NCBI GenBank assembly: GCA_009602735.1
Contig: WELA01001729.1
Location: forward strand, 1 to 64,000
Source of the DNA: Mesotaenium endlicherianum
Taxonomy: Eukaryota; Streptophyta; Zygnematophyceae; Zygnematales; Mesotaeniaceae
Reading direction: 5' to 3'
DNA length: 64,000 nucleotides
A model generated the notes under the pieces. It searched no databases, was not told where the DNA came from, and saw only the letters and a list, made by a program, of their open reading frames with translations. Numbering within the stretch: the first letter of the stretch is position 1; each line of letters opens with the position of its first letter. Shown in pieces: positions 33,602 to 44,073 of the stretch. Made by a program: the position numbers and the translations under genes.

Positions 33602-33743
33602 ATCCCTCCAACTTATCATGTTGTCGCCTCGGCAACACTAACACTAATAACAGCGTGCTATCCCTTCCAACCCTATCCTACTGCCATACGGAGGGAGATG
33701 TTCCTGAGGCTCTATACTCAGGGGAGCCAGACCTCCTCCTGTC

Positions 33744-35348
33744 TTAGGGTCTTCTGAAGCCTGTCAGAAAGGGAGGTTCCGTGTAAGGACCTCGCGAAGA
33801 ACGCAGTAACTGGGCTGTTTCCTCCTGCACAGTCTGGAGGGAGGCCGCCTTCTCCTGGGCAGCCCTCAAACTGACAGGTACGTATATCGGCATCCCAGAA
33901 GGATGTTGCATGACATGAGCCAAGGGTACATGCCTTCTCTGCGAGGGAGATGCTGGTAGGCCTCTGGCTATTTTTCGAGCAGCCCTCGTGTCTGCCCTGT
34001 CTGACTGGGTCTCCTTGCCTGGAGAGGGGCTGTGTCCTCTGGCAGTTCCCAGCCAAGTGATATCCTCCTCTTGAGCGAGTTGCTGCGGGGCCAACCCCGT
34101 CTTCTCCCTTATAGGGGATGTGGCAGGTGTCAGGATCACGGCGGGGCTATTGTGTTCCTCCTCGCCTTCCTCCTCGTCTTCCTCCAACTCCTCCTCCTCG
34201 CCGTCCCCGGGTTCCTTTGAGACTTCTGGGGTCTCCTCTGTCAGCTGCTCCACCTCTTCCCGAGAAAAAAAATATCCTACTGACCTTCCCCTATTGGGTG
34301 CTGGTGGGGGTTGCTGAGTCCGGACCACATAGAGGTCCTTTTCCCCCTGCTTACTTGCCCATTTGGCATAAGCGTGCTTCCCTTTGGAGAATGACTCTCG
34401 GGCCCTGCTTCTGTCCCCCTGCATTTCTTGGCTCATGCAGTCTCTGACTCCATCTAATCTTGGGTCCCAAGCCGCAATGTGTGGGGGCAATACTATGTTC
34501 CCCTTTAAGTCTGTCAGGAAATTCTCATCCGTCGCCCTGTCATTCTGCTTGTCCCTCATGTTGATGGTCATCCACCGCCAATCAGTGGGCTTTTGGAAGA
34601 AGGCAGCGTCTGTCTTTTTAAAAGTACAAGGGTACCAGTGCCCTGCAAAGTCCAGCTGACTGGTTTCCCTGGCCAAGAATTTCCAGCTCCTCCTCTTCAC
34701 CTCATTGTTCATGGCCTTGAACCTGTTGTGGGGTGTTGAGTCCTTGAAGCTGTCCGCGTCCATGGGGATCATCCTGATGACCCTATCTTCCCCCCAGATA
34801 CCAGGAATCGAGACAGTCCCTGCTTCGTTCACTTGGGTCATTGCCTTGGCCTCTCCGATTGTATATCCTACCGTCCTGGCGTAATCGTGGTAGAGGAGGA
34901 GCCCTGTGCCGACCTCTATATACTTGTCAAAGTTTTTGGATGTCTCCCCTTCCTTCTGGAGGATTTCCTTCTGCGACTCACTGCGACTTCTCTGGGCATA
35001 CTTGAAGGCCTCCTCCAGTAGATCAAAGCCCTTGCCCAGCATCGTGTAGCGGTAGCTGCTGATTCTCCTCTGTTCTTCTTCTTCAGCCTGCTGCTTTCGG
35101 TTCTCCTGAGCTTGCCTCTCCTCCTCTGCTTTCTTGGCCTCCTCTGCAGCTTTTCTGTCCATTTCTTCCTGCCTCAGTATGGCCAGTTCCTCCTCCTCCT
35201 TCTTCTCCTGTGCCTCCCGCTGTTGTTGGAGTCGTTGTGATTCCCGAGCGGAGATGGAAGATGATTCGATGTCTCCACGAAATTGCAAGTATTTTGCATG
35301 TGCCTCTTCCGCCCTCCTCTTCCATTTGAGTTCCGACTTTTGAGTCAT
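33744..35348 (-). CDS. ORF3, unknown conserved protein in the post-pol position
   Basis: The frame is open for 534 residues from the ATG at 35348 (MTQKSELKWKRRAEEAHAKY), about 280 bp after pol in the same sense. Residues 1-100 are a highly charged Glu/Lys/Arg/Gln stretch that looks like a long coiled coil. About 100-330 form a conserved block (YHDYARTVGYTIGEAKA, IRMIPMDADSFKD, DFAGHWYPC, DWRWMTINMRD, LPPHIAAWDPRLDGVRD, SFSKGKHAYAKWA). A Pro/Arg patch (PPPAPNRGRSVGY), an acidic run (EEEELEEDEEEGEEE) and a Pro/Ser-rich tail follow. There is no signal peptide, membrane segment or furin-like site, so it does not look like an envelope. No known domain is recognised. It may act with Gag or on nucleic acid, but that is a guess. 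Confidence 0.85.
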   Translation of the reverse strand: MTQKSELKWKRRAEEAHAKYLQFRGDIESSSISARESQRLQQQREAQEKKEEEELAILRQEEMDRKAAEEAKKAEEERQAQENRKQQAEEEEQRRISSYRYTMLGKGFDLLEEAFKYAQRSRSESQKEILQKEGETSKNFDKYIEVGTGLLLYHDYARTVGYTIGEAKAMTQVNEAGTVSIPGIWGEDRVIRMIPMDADSFKDSTPHNRFKAMNNEVKRRSWKFLARETSQLDFAGHWYPCTFKKTDAAFFQKPTDWRWMTINMRDKQNDRATDENFLTDLKGNIVLPPHIAAWDPRLDGVRDCMSQEMQGDRSRARESFSKGKHAYAKWASKQGEKDLYVVRTQQPPPAPNRGRSVGYFFSREEVEQLTEETPEVSKEPGDGEEEELEEDEEEGEEEHNSPAVILTPATSPIREKTGLAPQQLAQEEDITWLGTARGHSPSPGKETQSDRADTRAARKIARGLPASPSQRRHVPLAHVMQHPSGMPIYVPVSLRAAQEKAASLQTVQEETAQLLRSSRGPYTEPPFLTGFRRP

Positions 35349-35630
35349 CCTGCTCAATCATAAACACAATGTATTAGTGAAGTCATGATATTTTGCCGCT
35401 ACTGGGTGCCCTTGATGAAGAGGAAGAGTTCCTAGTGTGGAATACCTGGTGTGAGTGAATATAAGGGAAAATTGAGTTGGAGAGTGAGTGTGACCGCAGG
35501 TTGAGTGTGTAATATGGTGATCAAAGAATACCACAGAATACCACTTCCTCCAACTTAATTTTAAAGGTGGGCTGCCTGTCACAACTGTCACTAACTGTCG
35601 CATCCCCCTCCGTGTCAACTGAAATGACTG
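35349..35630 (-). other. A3 spacer between pol and ORF3 with an internal purine tract
   Basis: The minus strand reads AATTAAGTTGGAGG at 35547-35560, almost the same as the tract before the 3' LTR. Otherwise nothing is recognised. Confidence 0.55.
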
Positions 35631-36499
35631 TTAGAAAGGTGCCCCAGCCGCCCGAAGGTGGAACCGTTTCAACGCCCCTTTGGCATTGGTCAGCTGGTCT
35701 TTAAATTCCCAAGTGTCCCCAGAGGCATCGTAACCCTTCCATCGGATGAGGTACTTCATGACATATTTAGACGATCGACGGACCGAGCGAGCGTCTAAAA
35801 TCTCATCGACCTCATACTCCTCAGGATTGCCGTCCCGGACAGCGGGGACCGGTCCCAATTGGACAGGTAACCGCACTGTGAACAATGTATCACCTTTGAT
35901 GTATGGTTCCACGAAGGAGACATTAAAGACCGGGTGACCCTTACAGTCAGCTGACATGTTCAGTTTGTAAGCATTCTGACCGACACGACGTACCACCGAA
36001 TATGGACCGACCATACAGGGCCAAGCTTTTTCTTAACCACACCAGGGAGGTACAGGTGCTGAGAATGCAGTTTGACTAAATCGCCCTTAGAAAATGTCAG
36101 CTCCCGACAGTGTTGATTAGCGTATTTTTGTTGGTTTTCTTGGGCTTTGTGCAGGTTTTGTTGGACTTCTGACAGGGTGTCAGCAAACTCCTGAGTTAAC
36201 TGGAGGGAGACCGGGTTGTCAATCCCTTCAGGGTCAGTTAAAGACTCCCCCAGTACATCTAAAGGAGACTTAGGGACTCTACCCAGGCTGAGATCGAAAG
36301 GAGTCTTGCCCGTTGACGTGTGCACCGCACTGTTGACCGCAAACTGAATTTGAGGCAACACGTCATCCCAATTATCTTGTTTATGATTAATATATGCCCT
36401 CAGCACCTCCTGCGGAACTCGATTAGTTCTTTCAATCTGCCCATCAGTTTGAAGGTGGTTTGCTGTGCTGAGCAGCTGTTTGACTCCCATTAACCCCAT
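35631..36499 (-). pseudogene. pol: A3 integrase C-terminal half and chromodomain
   Basis: This continues the core after a frameshift near 36500: LQTDGQIERTNRV with the catalytic Glu, then FAVNSAVHTSTGKTPFDLSL and HSQHLYLPGVVKKKLGPVW. A second frameshift lies near 36010. The chromodomain EYEVDEILDARSVRRSSKY, MKYLIRWKGYDASGDTWEF ends at FHLRAAGAPF with a stop at 35631. Confidence 0.9.
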
Positions 36500-37935
36500 T
36501 AAAGCTCTCCAGTACTTAGAGGTGAATTTTGGTCTCTATCTGAGATAATATTAGAAGGTAGCCCTTGTTGGCATACTACATGGTTGTAAAACTGTCTCGC
36601 TGTTTCGAGTGCAGTTACTTTGACAGTTGTGGGGATGAAAATGACCATTTTTGTCAGTTTATCCGCGACTACCAATATCGAATCATGCCCATTGGCAGTT
36701 CGTGGCAGTGTGACCACCCAGTCCATGGATATAGTTTCCCAGCGGCCAACTGGGATGGGCAGTGGTTGCAAGAGACCTCCGGGTGGTGTGTGTCGAGACT
36801 TATTTCTCTGACACTGGTCACAGGACTTGACATATTTCAAGACCTCCCGGGGTAACCCCTCCCAATGATAATGTTTTGCCAGTTTGCCAACAGTTTTGGC
36901 CTGCCCCAAATGTCCACCCAGGAGACTGTCATGAGCTTGACTCAGTAAGAGAGACCTTATTTCCAAGTTATTAGGAATGACCAGCTTCAGCCTGCATGAA
37001 GTGGTTTCAGTCACCCAGACCCCTCCCTTAAGCTTATACCCGAGTGCAGTAGCACGACACACACCAGTTGTGGGGCTGAGCTCAAATGTTGGGTCAGAAA
37101 GGTAGGCTTTCCTAAGTTGTTCTAGGAAGGACTTTTTCACCTTTAGTGAAGTGAGTGCACACAGGACTTTATCTACAGCGTGCTGACTAAAGTTCCTTTC
37201 TTGCAAGACAGGTCTTCTAGAGAGTGAATCAGCAGGATTCAACTTTCCTTGTTTGTAGTCGATCTGGACTTGGAACTGCTCCAGCATCTGGCTCCAGCGG
37301 TTCTCCCTCCTCGACAGCTTGGACTTCTTCTGAAAGTGGGTCAGAGCTAGACGATCGGTAATCAACTTAAAGGCTTTACCATGTAAGAATGCTCTCCATT
37401 GTTTGAGTACATGAATGATAGCTAGCAGCTCTTTATCATGCACTGAGTAATTAATCTCCGCTGGATTAAATTTCATAGACTCATACAACACAGGATGCCA
37501 CTCCTGCCGTACCTTACCATCCTTTGTGGTTTTGTCAGCAGGCTGCAACAAAATAGCACCCATGGCAAAGTCAGAGGCATCAGTAACCACCTGCACCGGT
37601 TTGCTGGGGTCATACACGGCTAGCACTGGGGCGAAACAAAGGGCATCTTTAAGGGCCTGGAAGGCAGCCTGCTGGTCTTCCCCCCACACATACCCAATGT
37701 CTTTCTTAGTAAGGTCAGTCAGTTTACTGGCCTTTGTGGAATAATTATCAATAAATCTCCTATAGTAGTTAGCCAACCCGAGGAAGGATCTGACTTCAGA
37801 GACGAACTGTGGTACTGGCCAGTCCCGTATGGTCTGGACTTTCTTAGGATCCACACTGATGCCCTCTTTACTGACAACGTGGCCTAAGAATTCAATACTT
37901 TCCTTCAAGAAATCACACTTGCTCATTTTAGCATA
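36500..37935 (-). pseudogene. pol: A3 RT thumb, RNase H and integrase N-terminal half
   Basis: A 475-residue frame runs from [20 protein letters not shown]. It includes RNase H ([45 protein letters not shown]), tether [13 protein letters not shown], the zinc region ([23 protein letters not shown]) and the core start ([18 protein letters not shown]). The frame is lost directly after the second catalytic Asp. A stop at about 37936 separates it from the RT palm. Confidence 0.92.
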
Positions 37936-39440
37936 TCAGTGATTTTTCCGCACAGTGTCCAGGACTGTTTTTAAGTGTCCAGTGTGCTGAGCTTCATCTT
38001 TAGAGAAAATTAAAATATCATCCAGGAAAACTTGCACAAACTTATCCAAATAAGGTCTGAAAATGTCATTCATAGCACCCATGAAGGTAGCCGGAGCATT
38101 AGTCAGTCCAAATGGCATCACGTTGAAGTCATAGTGTCCATAACGTGTGCGGAAGGCTGTCTTGTGTTCATCTCCCTCAGCAATTCTGATTTGATGATAA
38201 CCACTCTTGAGATCTATCTTACTGAAAACCTTAGCTGCAGACAGGGTATCAAGCAAGTCCTTGATTTTGGGTAAAGCATACTTGTTCTTTACTGAATTCT
38301 GTTCAGGGCTCTGTAATCCACACATATTCGCATACTGCCATCCTTTTTCTTAACAAATAGGATGGGTGCGTCGTACGGTGATTTACTGGGAGAAATATAA
38401 CCATTTTCCTCCAGCTCTGCAATCTGTGTTTTAACTCCTCACTCTCCAAATAAGACAAGCCATACGTGCGTTGCCAAGGTGGCTATTTACCCGGTAATAA
38501 ATCAATCCGATGATCTACTTCCCTCTTAGCGGGAAGTCCTGGAGGCATATTAAATACATCCGTGTACTGAGCAACAATTTTTGCAGCAGTAGGGTGCTCC
38601 GGAGGGTTTACCTTTTTTCTCAACCACTTCTTCAGGTTGAGGAGGTACCTCTCTTAGCAGCAGACAGAACATTCTGTCTTCCTTCTGGTTCCAGCTTTTG
38701 ACGAACTCCATTGCATTCAGCAACTTGCATCCTTCTGGAAGCCTCTTCTTTTCCTTCATTTGCCATCCACACAGGACAAGAGGAAGAGCACTGGTGGGTG
38801 CCAAGTCAGTCTGCCCATCACTGGCTCCTCTCACTTTAACTGTACCTCTGCTCCAACACACTTCAGCTTGATGTCTATTAAGCCAGGACCTGCCTAGCAC
38901 GAGATCATAAAAGCCAGTGTTGAGTACCTCAAATGTAAGCGTTTCAGTTAGAACTGCAATGCCAGAACCTAACTGGACCTCAATAGGCTTGGTTATAACT
39001 CCTCCCGGGATACTTGAGGCATCTCCAAGGAATATTTTTCTATTCCCTTGGGTGACAGTAGGCAGCCTTAGCCGCTTAACTAAGTCCTTGTGGATTTAAG
39101 TATGTGACGCCCCTCCATCAACAAATGCCCTCACCTTTCTACCTGCAATCATGCAATGCAGTAGGATAGGGGGGATTGTCATTTCCTGACTTTCGCATTG
39201 TTCTCCTGACTTAGCAAATAAATGTTGGACATCAGGTGGAACAAGAGCATCCAGAGTGTGCACTCTCTGGACGTCTATATTACTGATGGTCTCCTTTATC
39301 TGTTTGTCAGGCATGCATAGTGAATCCAGTTCAGCAGGACCCATAATACCTGCTACGAGGGCAGCTAGTGACGACTCACTATCTCTAGCATCCTCACAGT
39401 CAGTAGACTGGATTACTGACTGTTGCTGTCTTTTAAAGGC
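37936..39440 (-). pseudogene. pol: A3 protease and reverse transcriptase palm
   Basis: Protease begins in the -1 frame relative to gag. GRKVRAFVDGGASHT has Asp-Gly-Gly, and a stop follows at 39096 where other copies have FIHKDL. The strand continues as LVLGRSWLNRHQAEVCW. RT starts after damage near 38330-38550 and includes [30 protein letters not shown] and [15 protein letters not shown] (catalytic residues intact). Several stops and shifts make it non-functional as it stands. Confidence 0.88.
39397..39437 (-). promoter_or_regulatory. Putative -1 frameshift signal at the A3 gag-pol junction
   Basis: On the minus strand TTTAAAA (39431-39437) reads T TTA AAA in the Gag frame. An 8-base spacer GACAGCAA leads to a perfect 9-bp hairpin, CAGTCAGTA / TACTGACTG (39414-39422 and 39397-39405), with an 8-base loop. 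The Gag stop lies in the stem (39413-39415). Pol is in the -1 frame. In other A copies the heptamer is TTTAGAA (A1) or TTTGAAA (A2, A4b), so only A3 keeps a canonical one. Confidence 0.55.
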
Positions 39441-40912
39441 TGGTCTTTTCTCTCGACCTTAGGCAGGTGCCTGACCGGACACTGTTCTCTGTAGTGGCCT
39501 TTCTGCTGACAATGGTAGCAAGTAGATTTTGCTGAGGCTGGTCTCGGGTTAGTCCTACCACCACCCCTGCCATAGTCGCCTCGAGAGGACCCACCTCTAC
39601 CTCTAGACTGAATAGCATTGTACTCATACTCATATTCATCACCCTGATTATCCTCAGCCTGGTCTCCTTCAACTGCATTGTAGGAACCGTGGGGCTTTTT
39701 GACAATCTTAGACACCAAAGCGTTACTCTGGCGCTTGTGATTGAACTGCTGCTGATCCCAGGCGTCAGCATCCTGGATCAAGTCAGCCAGTTTCTCATAC
39801 TTTTTCTCAGCAAAATGACCAGAGACCTCGGATTTCAAGCCATACCTGAAGTATGCTATCCTATACCGTTCTGGCAAATCAGGCTGCTTCATCATGTTCT
39901 CTTGGAACTTTTGAGCAAACTCAGCAACTGAAGTGGTCTGCTTCAGTGTCAGGGAGATCATCGCATAGATAGCTTTCTCCTGCTGATTGATGACATCAAA
40001 CTTCTCATGCAACTTCTTGACAAACTCTACCCACGTAGGGTCCCCGAGTNCCCGAGTTGCCGAGCCTTACGCTCCCCCTTCCAGTAAAGCCACCAATCTG
40101 CGGCACTGCCTTTCAGTAGCGCACCGGTGTGCCTGACCTTCTCGTCATCTTGCAGTTCTGGGTAGTTCTCCACCCACTGCTCAACATCCGCGAGAAACTT
40201 GATCAGGTAATATTTTCTGTTTCCCTCAGGATCATATTCCTGGGGAGGTTTCGGCTTGGGCTTACTAGGCCCTCGGCCACCACCACTAGTGGTTTGAGAC
40301 CCCAGTTGGTCTCTGTCCCGCAGTAGGGACATTATGATTCTTTTGTCCTCCTGCTGGGACTGATACATGGTCGCCATTTGCGACTTCATTCGGACGAACA
40401 TTGCTCCTTAGTCTACACTCTGGGGTGGTAGATAAGCAAATGCAGCAGCAGCATTGGCATCTACTCGCTGAGTAGTGTCCTCTACAATCCCTCTCGCTCC
40501 TGCAGCAGCAATTCCTGCCGCATTCAGCCGGTCACGTATTTGACCTAGGGGTACATTGAGTTGTACAGCAGGAGGTGGGCTCACAACATTGGCCCTTGAT
40601 GCCATAAGTTNTGGATGCCATAAGTTCTTCAACCGTGCGCTCGTCAGCGAGCTGTCCTTCCCTCCTTTCTGTATCCTCAGCAGCCTTTGCTAATTGTTCA
40701 GCTAATCTGGCTCTCTCCTCCTCAGCTTGCTGTGCTGCGACTGCGGCAATAGCAGCTGCTTCATCTGTAGCCTCTCTAGCTGCAGTATCCGCGACTGTTT
40801 CAGAATAGGTACGGGTTCCCGCTACATGGCTTTCCGCCTGGTTTTTGACATTCTCGTTATCCTGGTTCTCCATGTCTCGGGAGTTGCTAGTTTGTGACCT
40901 CGTCCTTACCAT
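39413..40912 (-). pseudogene. gag: A3 gag
   Basis: It starts MVRTRSQTSNSRDMENQDN 21 bp inside the primer-binding site. An Ala/Glu-rich helical region follows, then the capsid-like part (FLADVEQWVENYPELQDDEK, SAADWWLYWKGERKA, FQENMMKQPDLPERYRIAYF) and a Gly/Arg-rich linker. The CCHC knuckle is CYHCQQKGHYREQC. The frame is broken by short duplications around the Ns at 40611 and 40050, probably assembly artefacts, and by a TAA near 40406 that replaces a Leu codon (NVDLGA in A7). Without the artefacts only that one stop is obvious. Confidence 0.88.
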
Positions 40913-40933
40913 ACAAAGAAGACTACGATAACT

Positions 40934-40946
40934 GCTCCGATACCAC
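40934..40946 (-). other. Primer-binding site of A3
   Basis: The minus strand reads GTGGTATCGGAGC directly after the 5' LTR. It is the same site as in family B. Confidence 0.88.
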
Positions 40947-41667
40947 TGAAATGAATCGACTTACCACATAGGCGATTAACAATTAATAAAGATTTTTATT
41001 GCAGCAAGTAATCTTTATGGTATTTTTCGTTAACTGGTTAAACGGCAAGGACAACACACTAGCAGTGAATAATACTCGTAAGTCAAATGCGAGTAAACTA
41101 GCATCAATAATGCAAATCAGTAAACTCATACATAAGCAAGGTTAGAAGACAGTGCGTATCAATGGCTTCTCGCCTTGGATTCAGATTGCTCTCAGTAAGC
41201 TGTACCAGAGAGTTCGCCTCGTTTTCGAATGCCGAACTCGAGAGCAATGCCTAGCATATGTACATGGAATGAGTTTACTGTTCAACGGTCAGTGCGATGG
41301 CACCGCCTACCCGGGAGTTAACCACGTTGGTAGGACCTCGGTTAACCAAATCCACCGCCATCTCCTATCATCCCGAATAGCCATCCATCATAGGGATGTC
41401 ATCTGGCCATTCATCTAGCATACCACACTTAGATGCATATTGAGGCAGTTCGCTGCTACCGAGTACGGAAGTCAGCTGGCTATCAAAGAATGTGTCAGCA
41501 AGCTGACTTAAGGTGATCTCAGCCTGCTACTTCCGGGCTGAGTCATTAAACTGATATTAAATATGAAGTCCAGCAGACTGATCATTAACTAGAGTTCAGC
41601 AGGCTGAACTTATTTAACTATATTACTTAAACAAATATTATAACAACCAGTGTATTGATTCATTACA
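40947..41667 (-). repeat. 5' LTR of A3
   Basis: 721 bp, the same length as the 3' LTR, with the ACAGC duplication outside it. Confidence 0.94.
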
Positions 41668-43150
41668 ACAGCTTGGACTTCTTCTGAAAGTGGGTCAGAG
41701 CTAGATGATCTGTAATCACCTTAAAGGCTTTACCATGTAAGTATGCGCTCCACTGTTTGAGCACATGAATAACAGCTAGGAGCTGTTTATCATGCACTGA
41801 GTAATTAATCGCTGCTGGATTAAATTTCATATACTCGTACAACACAGGTTGCCATTCCTGCCTTACATGGTTGTCGAACTGTCTTGCTGTTTCGAGTGCA
41901 GTTACTTTGACAGTTGTGGGGATGAAAATGACCATTTTTGTTAGTTTATCCACGACTACCAGTATCAAATCATGCCCAGTAGCATTTCGTGGCAGTGTGA
42001 CCACCCAGTCTATGGATATAGTTTCCCAGCGTCTCGCTGGGATGGGCAGCGGTTGCAAGAGACCTCTCGGTGGTGTGTACCTAGATTTATTTCTTTGACA
42101 CTAATCACAGGATTTCACATATTTCAAGACCTCTCGGGGCAACCCCTCCCAATGATAATGTTTTGCCAGTTTGCCAACAGTTTTGGCCTGCCCCAAATGC
42201 CTACCGAGTAAACTGTCATGTGCTTGACTCAATAAAGGGACTTTATTTCCAAGTTATTAGGAATGACCAGCTTCAGCTTGCCTGAAGTGGTTTCAGTCAC
42301 CCAGACCCCTCCCTTAAGTTTATACGCAAGTGCAGTAGCACGACACACACATCAGCAGGATTCAACTTCCCTGGTTTGTAGTCGATCTGGACTTGGAACT
42401 GCTCCAGCACCTGGCTCCAGCAATTCTCCCTCCTCGACAGCTTGGACTTCTTCTAAAAGTGGGTCAAAGCTGGACGATCTGTAATCAACTTAAAGGCTTT
42501 ACCATGTAAGAATGCTCTTCACTGTTTGAGCACATGAATGATAGCTAGCAGCTCTTTATCATGCTTTGAGTAATTAATCGCTGCTGGAATAAATTTCATA
42601 TACTCGTACAACACATGTTGCCATTCCTGCCTTACCTTACCGTCCTTTGTGGTTTTGTCCGCAAGCTGCAACAAAATAGCACCCATGGCAAAGTCAGAGG
42701 CATCAGTGACCACCTGCACCGGTTTGCTGGGGTCATACACGGCTAGCACTGGGGCAGAACAAAGGGCATCTTTAAGGGTCTGGAAGGCAGCCTGCTACTC
42801 TTCCCCCCACGCATACCCTATATCTTTCTTAGTAAGGTCAGTCAGTTTACTGGCCTTTGTGGAGTAATTCTCAATAATTTTCCTATAGTAGTTAGCACCA
42901 GACAGGGTATCAAGCAAGTCCTCGATTCTGGGTAAAGCATACTTGTTCTTTACCGTAATTTTGTTCAGGGCTCAATAATCCACACACATCCGCATATTGC
43001 CACCTTTTTTTTAACAGATAGGATGGGTGCGCCGTAAGGTGATTTACTGGGGGATATATAACCATTTTCCTCAAGCTCTGCAATCTGTGTTTTCAACTCC
43101 TCGCTCTCCACATAAGACAAGCCATAAGTGCGTTACCAAGGTGGCTGATT
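41668..43150 (-). pseudogene. pol: A2 pol, rearranged: RT remnant, RNase H, truncated integrase, second RNase H
   Basis: Leftward from 43150 the RT N-terminal part breaks near 42896, where the palm is missing (LLDTLSGAN joined to YYRKIIEN). RNase H and tether (42890-42350) follow with a small loss near 42350. Next come the integrase zinc region and core start ([33 protein letters not shown]). At 41868 integrase stops at RQFDNHV and fuses to a second RNase H segment, RQEWQPVLYEYMKFNPAA, which leads into the rest of A2. The same two junctions occur in A4b. Confidence 0.85.
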
Positions 43151-43159
43151 ACCCGGTAA

Positions 43160-44065
43160 TCAATCAATCCGATGATCTACTTCCCTCTTAGGGGGTAGTC
43201 CTGGAGGCATATTAAATACATCCGTGTACTGAGCAACAATTTTTGCAGCAGTAGGGTGCTCCGGAGTGCTTACCTTTTTCTCCACCACTTCTTCAGGTTG
43301 AGGAGGTACCTCTCTTAGCAGCAGACAGAACATTCTGTCTTCCTTCTGGTTCCAGCTGTCGATGAACTCCATTGCATTCAGCAATTTGCATCCTCCTGGA
43401 AGCCTCTCCTTTTCCTTCATCCGCCATCCGTACAGGACAAGAGGAAGAGCACTGGTGGGTGCCAAGTTAGTCTGCCCATCACTGGCTTCTCTCACTGTAA
43501 CAATACCTCTACTCCAACACACTTCAGCTTGATGTATGTTAAGCCAAGACCTGCCTAGCACGAGATCATAAAAGCTAGTGTTGAGTACCTCAAATGTATG
43601 CGTTTCAGTTAGAACTGCATTGCCAGAACCTAACTGGACATCAATAGGCTTGGTTATAACTCCTCTCGGGATACTTGAGGCATCTCCAAGGAATATTTTT
43701 CTATTCCCTTGGGTGATAGTTTGCAGCCTTAGCCGCTTAACTAAGTCCTTATGGATGAAAGTATGTGACGCTCCTCCGTCAACAAATGCCCTCACCTTCC
43801 TACCTGCAATCATACAATGTAGTAGAGTAGGGGAGACTGAGTTTTCCTGACTTTCGCATTGTTCTCCTTACTTGGCAAGGAAATGGTGGACATCAGGTGG
43901 AACACAATCATTCAGAGTGTGCTTTCTCTGGGGATCTATATTGCTGATGGTCTCACTTATCTGTTTTCCAGGCATGCATAGTGAATCCAGTTCAACAGGA
44001 CCCATAATACCTGCTACGAGGGCAGCTAGTGACAACTCACTATCTCCAGCCTCCTCACAATCAGT
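43160..44065 (-). pseudogene. pol: A2 protease region
   Basis: MIAGRKVRAFVDGGASHTFIH starts at 43813 with the D-G-G protease motif. An open frame of 217 residues continues through LVLGRSWLNIHQAEVCW to the RT lead-in [15 protein letters not shown]. Upstream linker sequence (LAALVAGIMGPVELDSLCM in frame fragments) joins it to gag. The protease core looks complete apart from the unusual motif. Confidence 0.82.
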
Positions 44066-44073
44066 AGACTGGA

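Larger units (their letters stand above)
32881..41667 (-). mobile_element. Full-length Ty3/Gypsy chromovirus A3 with ORF3
   Basis: It has two 721-bp LTRs (32881-33601 and 40947-41667) and an adjoining primer-binding site. The order inside is gag, frameshift signal, protease-RT-RNase H-integrase-chromodomain, ORF3 and polypurine tract. It is bounded by a perfect 5-bp duplication ACAGC (32876-32880 and 41668-41672). Excising it rejoins the RNase H of A2. It is the reference copy for family A in this window, although gag and pol carry stops and frameshifts, two of them at assembly Ns (40050, 40611). Confidence 0.95.

Noticed and set aside
33744-35348. ORF3 as an envelope gene
   Set aside because: The position fits, but there is no signal peptide, membrane segment or cleavage site. 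The protein is charged and looks intracellular.
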